Program-made: the position numbers and the translations under genes
Origin: Treponema porcinum
Lineage (GTDB): Bacteria; Spirochaetota; Spirochaetia; Treponematales; Treponemataceae
DNA length: 64,000 nucleotides
Assembly: GCF_900167145.1 (NCBI RefSeq)
Contig: NZ_FUWG01000005.1
Coordinates: 62,001 to 126,000 of the forward strand
Direction of reading: 5' to 3'
Part shown: in pieces, positions 50,997 through 59,028 of the stretch
Position numbering within the stretch: the stretch's first letter is position 1
Layout of the letters: the number at the start of each line of letters is the position of its first letter
Notes under the pieces: generated by a model
Database searches by the model: none
The model's input: only the letters and a program-made list of their open reading frames with translations
What the model was told of the DNA's origin: nothing

Positions 50997-52210
50997 AACA
51001 GCACATTCCCATACATTTTATTTACTTTTGAAAGTTCTTTTACAAGGACTTCCAGCGCAGACTGAACGGACTGGTTGAATACGGACACATTGTTCCAGCA
51101 GTCCTGAACTGCCTTTACCACACAGGAAGAAGCCTGCGCACCGGAAGGAGTTTTGAAGAGCGGGCGCTGATATTCAAGGAGTCCGCGAAGAAACACCTTG
51201 AGCATAATGCGCGGCTCAAAGTTTTTACATTCTTTTATGACGCCCTGAATATCCGGAATATGACCGGAAGCAATCTCCGATAAAAACGACTTTGCGCTTT
51301 GCCTGAGCTGATCCGGCAAGACAGGAAGAAACGTCTGCAAATAGTCATCAATAGAGCCTGAAAAACTGTTTTTATGAAATACCCGGGATATTACGTCCTG
51401 CTGCTGTTCCAAAGTTCTTTCGGAAAAATTGTACGTACGAACGCGGCTCAAAATTGTCGGCATAACAGCACTGCGGCGCGTTGCAGTCAGAATAAAAACA
51501 GTATCTTCCGGCGGTTCTTCAAGGATTTTTAAAAGTGCGTTTCTTACGCTTTCAAGCATCCTGTCAGCATTTTCGATAATTATCGTTTTTGTTCCGCCGG
51601 AACTTTTCATCCGCGCCCAGGAACTCACGTTCCTTATATGGCTTATCGGTATTGAGGCGTATAAAAAATCTTTTTCCAGTTTCTGGCAGAGTTCAACAAG
51701 TTTTCCGCAAGTTTTTTCAACAGTTTTAAAGTCAGGCAGATTATGCGGAAAATCAACTGTTTCAAGTTGTTCATCAATTTCAGATGTTACAGAAGCAATT
51801 TTATTGATTTTATCATCATCATTCCACAGCACTGGAGAAAAACGCAGAGTAAGCTTACGAACACTGCGCAGGAACAAATAGCGTGCTGCCGTAAGGTACG
51901 ATGCATTGTTTGCGGCTGCCTGCAAAAACGCATAGGATGCAGCGGCAATTTCCGGAGTACAGTCGCGCGGACCTGTCAAAATAAGATTGCCGCTTACAAG
52001 AGCCTTGTGCTGCAGGCAGGACGGACACGTGCAGTTCCAAATAGCGTGCGGCGTTTCGGTACACGAAAGAATGCGCGCCGTTTCCAAAGCAGCAGTAAGT
52101 TTTCCGCTTCCCTGCGGTCCTGAGAAAAGTACGCTGCCCGGAAACTGTTTCGAGTCTAAATCAGACTTAAGCTGCTCTGAAATAGTCTGGTGAAGAAGAT
52201 TGTCATACAT
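50981..52210 (-). CDS. holB: DNA polymerase III delta' (clamp-loader) subunit
   Basis: Clamp-loader component. The 409 residues have a P-loop GPQGSGKLTA near the start, a Cys-rich zinc-module-like stretch (CTCPSC), the strand/sensor segment IIIENADRMLESVRNALLKI, EEPPEDTVFILTATRRSAVM and PTILSRVRTYNF with the SRC-like arginine-finger motif reading SRV. It is longer than E. coli delta' (334), with an insertion after the Cys module. The start overlaps cvpA by eight bases. Confidence 0.85.
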   Translation of the reverse strand: MYDNLLHQTISEQLKSDLDSKQFPGSVLFSGPQGSGKLTAALETARILSCTETPHAIWNCTCPSCLQHKALVSGNLILTGPRDCTPEIAAASYAFLQAAANNASYLTAARYLFLRSVRKLTLRFSPVLWNDDDKINKIASVTSEIDEQLETVDFPHNLPDFKTVEKTCGKLVELCQKLEKDFLYASIPISHIRNVSSWARMKSSGGTKTIIIENADRMLESVRNALLKILEEPPEDTVFILTATRRSAVMPTILSRVRTYNFSERTLEQQQDVISRVFHKNSFSGSIDDYLQTFLPVLPDQLRQSAKSFLSEIASGHIPDIQGVIKECKNFEPRIMLKVFLRGLLEYQRPLFKTPSGAQASSCVVKAVQDCWNNVSVFNQSVQSALEVLVKELSKVNKMYGNVLLCVIM

Positions 52211-52691
52211 TTGCAGCCATTCCTTTTACATACTCGGCAGAACTGTTTATCACTCCTGAAAGCACAGAAAAAAACAGGCTTTCGGAAACGATGTTGTCAA
52301 TGTTAAACCAGGGCTGAACTGTCATTACGACCATAATGAACAAAACAACTACAAGCCCTTCCAGCACTCCAAGAAGAAATCCAAGAATTCTGTCCAGACC
52401 TCGCATAATTTCACCTGAAAACAATTTGTCAACAAGCTGCTGAATAATGCAGATTATGAGAAAAACGACTACAAATATAAGAAGGAACGAAAGAACGGCA
52501 GAAATAATTGTATTGTGGATCGTATTTTCAACAAACGGCGTAAGTTTTGGTGAAAAGATAATAGCGCACGCAAGTCCGCCGAATACAGACATTTTGCCGA
52601 AAAATTCCTTTATAAGTCCTTTTATCATAGCAAGAACGGCAAAAATCAAAATGATGATTAAAAAACATATATCAACAGGCGCAAAAACCAT
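52203..52691 (-). CDS. CvpA-family membrane protein
   Basis: Inner-membrane protein of the CvpA family, known from colicin V production and envelope-stress phenotypes; the molecular role is unsettled. The 162 residues (start at 52691, MVFAPVDICF, after GGAGTG) contain four hydrophobic helices with the family start pattern (PVDICFLIIILIFAVLAMIK, GLIKEFFGKMSVFGGLACA). It sits four bases after murG and overlaps holB. Confidence 0.85.
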   Translation of the reverse strand: MVFAPVDICFLIIILIFAVLAMIKGLIKEFFGKMSVFGGLACAIIFSPKLTPFVENTIHNTIISAVLSFLLIFVVVFLIICIIQQLVDKLFSGEIMRGLDRILGFLLGVLEGLVVVLFIMVVMTVQPWFNIDNIVSESLFFSVLSGVINSSAEYVKGMAANV

Positions 52692-52695
52692 ATCA

Positions 52696-53877
52696 TTACA
52701 CTCCAACGAACGTTTTGTTCACCTCAGTATACAATAAACCGGCAATTTTTTCAGCCGGCTTTTCAGTTCCAGAAAGCGAGCGCGCTTTTTCTCCGAACTG
52801 CCGCCGTATATCCGCATTAAGGAAAGGCTCTAAAGCCGTGCGCATTTTTTCAGAAGATGCATTTTCCCGCGCAAGAACGACGGCGGCACCTGCTTTTTCA
52901 AAATACGCAGCATTATCCTCCTGGTCACCGCGCGTTCCGCTTCCGCACAGAGGAACAAGCACCATCGGCTTACCAAGAACGGCAGATTCCCAAATTGAAT
53001 TCGCACCGGCGCGGGAAAGAACTACGTCACAGCATGCAATAACATCAGGCATCTCGGAATAAATAAAAGGATACGGTCTGTAATTCTGCCGGACACATTC
53101 AGCTGCAGATTCCATCACAAAATCATCAGCGTTTTTTGTTCCCGTCTGATGCACTACAATAAAGCGCCTGCACAGCCATTCGATATTTTCCTTTACAAGA
53201 TAATTTATCTGTCTTGCCCCAAGACTTCCGCCCAGAACAAGAAGTACAGGTTTATCAGCCGCCTCTATTCCAAGAAAAGAACGCCCTCTTTCCGCGCTTG
53301 CAGAATAAAACACTGGCCGAACGGGATTTCCAGTAACAATACATTTTTGGGCAGATGAAACACCCAAAAATCCGGCAGTTTCTTTGTATGAAACAAGAAT
53401 CTTCTTTGCACTCTTTGCATTTATGCGCGTTGCAAGTCCGGGCGTAAAGTCACATTCATGGGTATACACAGGAATACGCAAAAGGCGCGCGCTGAAGCAC
53501 GGAGGAACGCTTACAAATCCGCCTTTTGAAAAAAGAACGTCTGGGTTTATTTTAAGAAGAATGAAAAACGAAGCAATAAATCCTGCAAAAATCTTGAAAA
53601 GGTCAAAAAAATTTTTCAGTGAAAAATAACGCCGTAACTTTCCGGACGGAATTCCGTAAAACCGGTCTGCGCTTGGTTTTCCGTCAGCACCGATGTTTTT
53701 TTCTACAATCGTCCTGTCCATGCCGGATGAATTACCTATCCAATATATGTGTACTTTTTTGTTGTTTTCAGCACAAATTGCACGAACAGCATCAGCAACG
53801 GCAAGCCCCGGATAAATATGACCGCCAGTACCGCCACCCGTGCATACAATAGTAATATCGCTCTTATTTTTTGTCAT
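52696..53877 (-). CDS. murG: UDP-GlcNAc--undecaprenyl-PP-MurNAc-pentapeptide GlcNAc transferase
   Basis: Makes lipid II from lipid I at the inner face of the membrane. The 393 residues show the G-loop TGGGTGGHIYPGLAVADAVR, GGFVSVPPCFSARLLRIPVY with the typical HE (YTHECDFTPG), LVLGGSLGARQINYLVKENI, and SRAGANSIWESAVLGKPMVL with LVPLCGSGTRGDQEDNAAYF in the nucleotide-sugar site. It is longer than E. coli MurG (355), mostly from an insert after the first GGG loop. Confidence 0.94.
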   Translation of the reverse strand: MTKNKSDITIVCTGGGTGGHIYPGLAVADAVRAICAENNKKVHIYWIGNSSGMDRTIVEKNIGADGKPSADRFYGIPSGKLRRYFSLKNFFDLFKIFAGFIASFFILLKINPDVLFSKGGFVSVPPCFSARLLRIPVYTHECDFTPGLATRINAKSAKKILVSYKETAGFLGVSSAQKCIVTGNPVRPVFYSASAERGRSFLGIEAADKPVLLVLGGSLGARQINYLVKENIEWLCRRFIVVHQTGTKNADDFVMESAAECVRQNYRPYPFIYSEMPDVIACCDVVLSRAGANSIWESAVLGKPMVLVPLCGSGTRGDQEDNAAYFEKAGAAVVLARENASSEKMRTALEPFLNADIRRQFGEKARSLSGTEKPAEKIAGLLYTEVNKTFVGV

Positions 53878-53891
53878 AATACCAAATTGTA

Positions 53892-54773
53892 TTATTCTTT
53901 ATGGTATTTTTCAAGGAGAGAAAGTATGGCTTCTTTTTTAAAAAGACTTGCATAGGCATACGCGCTCATTCCCATGGCATCAGGAATGTCGACGTCAGCA
54001 CCGTTTTCCACAAGAAGGCGGCACAAGTCGATTTTATCAGCACCAACTGCAAGAACAATCATCGTCTGTCCGTCCTTGCTAAGTCTGTTCACGTCAGCAC
54101 CCTGCTTTATAAGAAATCCTGCAATATCAGTATTTCCCTTCCACACTGCATCCATAAGCGGAGTATAGCCGCGGTCATCAGAAACAGGATCAACGTCACA
54201 GCCGTGAGAAACAAGCCATTTCACAAGTTCAAGACTTTCGCACCGGCAGGCAACATTCAGCATTGGAGTTCCTTCACTGTTACGGATATTAACGTCCATT
54301 CCTGCACGCAGATAACAGGCGCACAGCTCCGTATTTTCCTTTTCAATCTGCAATGCAAAGCAATCCGACGAAAACGGAAGCCCATGCTCAAACAGGTAGC
54401 GGTATGCTTTGTTTTTTTCAAAATCAGAAATAATCTGCCCTTTCTGCTCCCCAAGATAAGAAACAAGAGCGCCAAAATCCTCGCTGACAACAAGCTTATC
54501 GGAACAGTCAATTTCACGACTCAAGTCCTGCAAGTCAGTATAGACAGGAACTGATGCGCCGCACATAAAACCGGCGATAAAATCAATTTCACGGCTCCGT
54601 TCCTCAACTGAAATAACGCAGTGAGTAATGCCGCCAAGATTTCCATATACAGAGCGCAGTTCTGACTCCTCAGGTGAAACAGCAGATAGCACTGCATCCT
54701 TAAAATTACGTTCCACAGCAGAACGCATTTTCTTCATTTTATTTTTGTCGGAACAGATTAAAAGCCAATTCAT
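53892..54773 (-). CDS. Ankyrin-repeat protein, cytoplasmic
   Basis: Function unknown. The 293 residues have an N-terminal alpha/beta part of about 115 residues that starts like a TIR- or receiver-type fold (MNWLLICSDKNKMKKM, HCVISVEERSREIDFIAGFM) but lacks diagnostic residues, then four ankyrin repeats (NSEGTPMLNVACRCESLELV, RGYTPLMDAVWKGNTDIAGF, DGQTMIVLAVGADKIDLCRL, MGMSAYAYASLFKKEAILSL). No signal peptide, unlike the ankyrin protein at 31.4 kb. It is the first gene before murG. Confidence 0.82.
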   Translation of the reverse strand: MNWLLICSDKNKMKKMRSAVERNFKDAVLSAVSPEESELRSVYGNLGGITHCVISVEERSREIDFIAGFMCGASVPVYTDLQDLSREIDCSDKLVVSEDFGALVSYLGEQKGQIISDFEKNKAYRYLFEHGLPFSSDCFALQIEKENTELCACYLRAGMDVNIRNSEGTPMLNVACRCESLELVKWLVSHGCDVDPVSDDRGYTPLMDAVWKGNTDIAGFLIKQGADVNRLSKDGQTMIVLAVGADKIDLCRLLVENGADVDIPDAMGMSAYAYASLFKKEAILSLLEKYHKE

Positions 54774-54834
54774 AGCATCTATTATAAGACTGAAAAATCA
54801 ATAAGACAAGAAAATTTTTGTTTCAGGAAGTCAT

Positions 54835-54868
54835 AAAAAAAAGACCCGAACTTTTGTTCAGGTCTTTT
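54835..54868 (-). terminator. Terminator of tRNA-Val
   Basis: AAAAGACCTGAAC and GTTCGGGTCTTTT form a hairpin with a four-base loop and one mismatch, ending in T8 on the minus strand. Confidence 0.9.
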
Positions 54869-54870
54869 AG

Positions 54871-54944
54871 TGGACGGTGAGAGGATCGAACTCCCGACAT
54901 TCTGGGTGTAAACCAGACGCTCGTACCAGCTGAGCTAACCGTCC
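54871..54944 (-). tRNA. tRNA-Val (TAC)
   Basis: 74 nt including the discriminator A. Acceptor GGACGGT pairs with ACCGTCC, the D arm is TAGCTCAGCTGG, the anticodon loop TTTACAC carries TAC, and the T arm contains AGTTCGATCC. No CCA is encoded. It has its own promoter and terminator. Confidence 0.96.
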
Positions 54945-54965
54945 GTATCTCGTTGCGATGTATAA

Positions 54966-54995
54966 ACTATATCACAACAAGATATTTTATGTCAA
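54966..54995 (-). promoter_or_regulatory. Promoter of tRNA-Val
   Basis: Perfect TTGACA and TATAGT are spaced by 18 bases, about 21 bases before the tRNA 5' end. Confidence 0.75.
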
Positions 54996-55016
54996 CAGGT
55001 AAAATAAAAAAAATGA

Positions 55017-55862
55017 TTATTTTCCGCAAATTTTTTTCTGACATTCTTTATAAATCTCTGATGTCTTCTGAACGACATCAGATGGAATTTCCTTAATGGA
55101 AGCATCGCCAGCAAGACCGTTCGCCTTAAGCCAGTCGCGGACAAACTGCTTGTCATAGCTTGCAGGGCTTGAACCCGGTTCATATTTAGAAAGATCCCAG
55201 AAACGGCTTGAATCAGGAGTAAGCACTTCATCAGCAAGCACAAGTTCGCCGTTCTCGTCAAGACCGAATTCAAACTTCGTATCTGCTATGATAATGCCGC
55301 TCCTGTATGCGTGCTCGTAGCACTTTTTGTATACGTCAAGTGCTGCCTTTTCAATTTTTTCGCCAAGCTCACTGCCCAAATCATTTTTCATATAATCCAA
55401 AGTTACGTTTATATCGTGTCCTTCGGCAGCTTTTGTAGAAGGCGTAACAATCGGCTCGTCAAGTTTTTCAGCCTGAATATAAGTCTTGTCAAACTTATGA
55501 CCAAGGAACGGCTCGCCCTTTTTATACGCTTCATACATAGAACCGAACATATAGCCGCGGACAATTACCTCATATGGAATCATCTTAAGTTTTTTTACAA
55601 GAATAGTACGCCCTTCATACTCCGGTTTCTGGAATTCAGCAGGCATATCTTTCAAATCAGATGAAATCATATGATTTTTTACAATATCCTTAGTATAGTC
55701 AAACCAGAAATTGGAAAGCGCGTTCAGAACTTTTCCCTTGTCTGTAATTAACGTAGGAAGAATAACGTCGAATGCGCTCAAACGGTCTGTCGTAACGATG
55801 ACCATCCGTCCGTCTTCAAGGTCGTACACTTCGCGGACTTTTCCGCTGATGATTTTTTTCAT
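55017..55862 (-). CDS. purC: SAICAR synthase
   Basis: Joins aspartate to CAIR in de novo purine synthesis. The 281 residues show SGKVREVYDLEDGRMVIVTT, DRLSAFDVILPTLITDKGKV, LVKKLKMIPYEVIVRGYMFG and the SAICAR signatures LDYMKNDLGSELGEK and IADTKFEFGLDENGELVLAD, with EVLTPDSSRFW. It belongs to the 280-300-residue class. No other pur gene is adjacent. Its promoter carries a perfect inverted repeat. Confidence 0.95.
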   Translation of the reverse strand: MKKIISGKVREVYDLEDGRMVIVTTDRLSAFDVILPTLITDKGKVLNALSNFWFDYTKDIVKNHMISSDLKDMPAEFQKPEYEGRTILVKKLKMIPYEVIVRGYMFGSMYEAYKKGEPFLGHKFDKTYIQAEKLDEPIVTPSTKAAEGHDINVTLDYMKNDLGSELGEKIEKAALDVYKKCYEHAYRSGIIIADTKFEFGLDENGELVLADEVLTPDSSRFWDLSKYEPGSSPASYDKQFVRDWLKANGLAGDASIKEIPSDVVQKTSEIYKECQKKICGK

Positions 55863-55896
55863 TTTACTGCCCCTGTCTATATGAAATTATTACCAG

Positions 55897-55925
55897 ATAG
55901 TACCATTTTGTGTACTATTTTTCAA
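55897..55925 (-). promoter_or_regulatory. purC promoter overlapped by an inverted repeat
   Basis: TTGAAA and TACTAT are spaced by 17 bases. A perfect seven-base inverted repeat, ATAGTAC and GTACTAT (55897-55903 and 55912-55918), covers the -10 and most of the spacer, as an operator would. Confidence 0.5.
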
Positions 55926-55951
55926 TTGCCCGCATTTTCTTACATCCGGCA

Positions 55952-57043
55952 TTACGCTTCTTCCTCAACTTCAGAAAGTTCTTTCTGCGTATCAGCCGGT
56001 TTGTTTCCAAGAATAATGGCTATAGGATGAAGAAACGAAACGTTCTCGCAGATAATCTTTACAATCATCATAAGCGGAACTGCAATTATCATTCCGATAA
56101 AGCCCCACATCCATCCCCAGAAAGTAAGGCTTACAAGAATGACGAACGGCGAAATGCCAAGATTTTTCCCCTCTATCCTAGGCTCAACGATGTTTCCGAG
56201 AATCATATTTACCGCCGTTATCGAAACGAATATAAATATAATGCGAAGAGAGTTTGGATAGAACTGAATAAGCGTAAAAAGAGTTGTTATCAGCACGGAG
56301 AAAATAGAGCCGAACGTCGGTATGAAATTCATTACGAACGCAAGAAACGCCCACAGAACGGCAAAATCAACGCCGGCGATAAGGCAGCAGATGAACACAA
56401 GCGCACCTGTTGCAAGAGAAATAAAAAATTTTATGGAAAGAAAATGAACCGTTTCCGTTATTATTTTTCTAGTTACCGTCATAACACGGCGGCTGTTCTT
56501 CCCCTGAAAAATCGCATCGACTTTTTCGTGGCTGTAGCGCATTTCAATCAGCAGAAATACAATGAAAAGCAAAATCATTCCCACATTCTTTGTAAAGGCA
56601 AGAACATCACCGGAAAAAGAAATTGCCGTTTTCTGCACGAATTCCCGGACTTTCAGCTGCCCCCAGATATTCTCAAAAAAACTTTTGTCGTCATAGAACT
56701 GGAATTCAAAAGTATCCGCGCACATCTTGTACAGATACAGGAATTTCGATTCGTATTTCGGATACTGGCTTAAGAAAGTCGTAAGGCTTGTTCCGATTAT
56801 AGTCGAAAGCACCATTATAATGACGACTACAATCAGAACCATAACAATAGAACCCAGTACCCAAGGAAATTTCAGCTTTTCATTCAGCCGCTTTACAATC
56901 GGATAGAACACGCAGGAAAGCAGAACAGATATTACAACAGGAAGCATAAACGAAGCCGTTACCTTCATTAAGAAACCCATTATAACAACGCTGCAAAATA
57001 AAAGCAGATACAATATATTCTTTGAATACTGGTCTTTAGTCAT
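55952..57043 (-). CDS. AI-2E family (PerM/YdiK-like) membrane protein
   Basis: Polytopic membrane protein of 363 residues with seven to eight helices in the AI-2E pattern: paired N-terminal helices (LYLLLFCSVVIMGFLMKVTA, VISVLLSCVFYPIVKRLNEK), a soluble middle, and the conserved C-terminal block (FVMNFIPTFGSIFSVLITTL, NIVEPRIEGKNLGISPFVIL, SLTFWGWMWGFIGMIIAVPL). Members have been linked to export of small molecules and to Na+/H+ exchange; the name AI-2 exporter is not a safe functional claim. It is three bases after serS. Confidence 0.88.
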   Translation of the reverse strand: MTKDQYSKNILYLLLFCSVVIMGFLMKVTASFMLPVVISVLLSCVFYPIVKRLNEKLKFPWVLGSIVMVLIVVVIIMVLSTIIGTSLTTFLSQYPKYESKFLYLYKMCADTFEFQFYDDKSFFENIWGQLKVREFVQKTAISFSGDVLAFTKNVGMILLFIVFLLIEMRYSHEKVDAIFQGKNSRRVMTVTRKIITETVHFLSIKFFISLATGALVFICCLIAGVDFAVLWAFLAFVMNFIPTFGSIFSVLITTLFTLIQFYPNSLRIIFIFVSITAVNMILGNIVEPRIEGKNLGISPFVILVSLTFWGWMWGFIGMIIAVPLMMIVKIICENVSFLHPIAIILGNKPADTQKELSEVEEEA

Positions 57044-57046
57044 ACA

Positions 57047-58327
57047 CTATTTCTTTTTAGGGCAGATTTTATCAAAGCCGCAGAACGGCACAAGAACAGG
57101 CGGAATTGTAATTGAACCGTCTGCATTCTGATAATTTTCAAAAATTGCAAGCATTGCGCGGCCTACGGCAATGGCAGTACCGTTCAATGTATGAACATAC
57201 TTGTTCTTTCCGTCATCGTCCTTGTACTTGATGTTCAGACGGCGCGCCTGATAATCAGTACAGTTTGAAGTAGACGTAACTTCGCCGTACTCGCCGCCGT
57301 TTCTTCCAGGCATCCACGCTTCCAGATCCCACTTGCGGTATGCAGGAGCGCCCAAATCGCCTGTACAAGTGTCAACAACGTGAAACGGAAGTCCGAGTCC
57401 TTCAAAAATCTCCTCTTCAATTTCGCGGAGCTTGTGATGAAGTTCGTCAGACTGTTCCGGCGTAGAATATACGAACATTTCAACCTTGTCAAACTGGTGA
57501 ACGCGGTACAACCCCTTACTGAACTGACCGGCAGCTCCTGCTTCACGGCGGAAACAGTGAGAAAGTCCGCCGTACAAAAGCGGCAGTTTTGACTTGTCAA
57601 GGACTTCTCCTGAATGATAGCCGCCAAGCGTAATTTCAGCTGTTGCTACAAGACAAGTTCCCTCTTCTTCAATGGCGTAGACGTTAGATTCGTTTCCGCG
57701 CGGATTAAATCCGATTCCCTTCAAAACTTCTTCCTTCGCGACGTCAGGCGTAATGAAAAGTTCAAAGCCGTGCCTGCGCAAAGTGTTCAGCGCATACTGA
57801 ATAAGCGCCTGTTCAAGGAAAACAGCCTCATTCTTCAGATAATAGAATTTAGGACCGGAAACTTTTGTTCCGCGGTCAAAATCAAGCAGGTCAAGTTCTT
57901 CTGCAAGCTGAACGTGATCTTTCGGCTCAAAATCAAACTTTCTCGGAGTACCGACTTTTTTCACTTCAAGATTTTCTGTATCAAGTTTTCCCACAGGCGC
58001 ATCAGGATGAACCATATTCGGAATCTGGCGCGCAGCTTCCTCAAGTTTTGCTTCAACATCACCGGCTTCAGCCTCAACGGCAGCAATTTCTTCCTTTATT
58101 GCCTTTCCTGCCTCAATGAATTTCGCCCTTGTTTCAGCGTCAAGTTTCTGCTTCATACTTGCGGCATTTTCATTGCGTTTCTGCTGAAGTCCCTGAAGTT
58201 TTGTAACAAGTTCGGTGCGCCTGTCGTACAGCTGAACGACAATGTCTGCATCCGCCGTCATATTACGGTTTTTAATATTCTGTTTTACAGCCTCAAGGTT
58301 GTCCTTTATAAATTTATAATCAAGCAT
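57047..58327 (-). CDS. serS: Seryl-tRNA synthetase
   Basis: Charges tRNA-Ser and tRNA-Sec. The 426 residues have the N-terminal coiled-coil arm (about 30-100; EEIAAVEAEAGDVEAKLEEA) and the class II core: GFELFITPDVAKEEVLKGIG, the motif 2 region HCFRREAGAAGQFSKGLYRV with HQFDKVEMFV, TGDLGAPAYRKWDLEAWMPG and motif 3 LNGTAIAVGRAMLAIFENYQ. Normal length. No T-box leader is visible upstream. Confidence 0.96.
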   Translation of the reverse strand: MLDYKFIKDNLEAVKQNIKNRNMTADADIVVQLYDRRTELVTKLQGLQQKRNENAASMKQKLDAETRAKFIEAGKAIKEEIAAVEAEAGDVEAKLEEAARQIPNMVHPDAPVGKLDTENLEVKKVGTPRKFDFEPKDHVQLAEELDLLDFDRGTKVSGPKFYYLKNEAVFLEQALIQYALNTLRRHGFELFITPDVAKEEVLKGIGFNPRGNESNVYAIEEEGTCLVATAEITLGGYHSGEVLDKSKLPLLYGGLSHCFRREAGAAGQFSKGLYRVHQFDKVEMFVYSTPEQSDELHHKLREIEEEIFEGLGLPFHVVDTCTGDLGAPAYRKWDLEAWMPGRNGGEYGEVTSTSNCTDYQARRLNIKYKDDDGKNKYVHTLNGTAIAVGRAMLAIFENYQNADGSITIPPVLVPFCGFDKICPKKK

Positions 58328-58389
58328 TTTTCAAGCTCCCGTATATCCCTGAATAAAAAATCTGCAACTCAAACTTTGAGTTATGAAAA

Positions 58390-59007
58390 CTACTGCAAAT
58401 CGTACGTAACAGTAAGATTTGACTGAATTTTTATAGTTCCGTCACGTTCAGAAGTTTTCGTTACGCTCTCGTTTGTAATGGAAACCACATCTCCAGTCTT
58501 TGAACCGCTCGCTCCGGCAAGCAGAGAAGCGGCGTCCTGTGCATTCTGAACGGCAGCCGTTCGTGCGCGACGAATTTCGCTTGCAGAATCAGCATACGTA
58601 TATTCAACCGAAGTCAGTTTCATAGACGCAGACTTACAGTCAATGACTGCCGGAACAATGCCGAGATTGCGTACCGTAACGGTTACAGTACGGCGGGCTT
58701 CATAATTGTTCCCCGGATTTGACACTGTACATTCAGACTGAAAAATATCATTTTCATTTACGCCGGCAGCAACTGCCGCAGTTACAAAACGTCCTGCAAT
58801 AGTACCGTTGTCAGTTACAATCTGCTTTGCGCTCCAGCCGGAAGTCGTAACGGAAAAAGAAAGAACCGCCGAATCAGGAGAAACAGAAACAGAGCCTGTT
58901 CCGTTTACCGTTACTGTCCTGACTTTTTCTGCCGGTTTATTTATAGTACACGCCGTAACAAACATTCCGGCAAGTACAATTAAAACCATTTTTCCTGCGT
59001 ATTTCAT
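58390..59007 (-). CDS. SIMPL-domain (DUF541) lipoprotein
   Basis: Periplasmic or outer-membrane lipoprotein. The signal peptide ends at lipobox VTAC (Cys20). The rest is a SIMPL domain: RTVTVNGTGSVSVSPDSAVL, FSVTTSGWSAKQIVTDNG and the typical helix with ARTAAVQNAQDAASLLA. The family is widespread with an unclear role, often linked to oxidative stress or the envelope. At 205 residues it is a single-domain member. It is in the smc-to-serS gene run. Confidence 0.85.
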   Translation of the reverse strand: MKYAGKMVLIVLAGMFVTACTINKPAEKVRTVTVNGTGSVSVSPDSAVLSFSVTTSGWSAKQIVTDNGTIAGRFVTAAVAAGVNENDIFQSECTVSNPGNNYEARRTVTVTVRNLGIVPAVIDCKSASMKLTSVEYTYADSASEIRRARTAAVQNAQDAASLLAGASGSKTGDVVSITNESVTKTSERDGTIKIQSNLTVTYDLQ

Positions 59008-59028
59008 AAAACCTCCATATCAATACAC

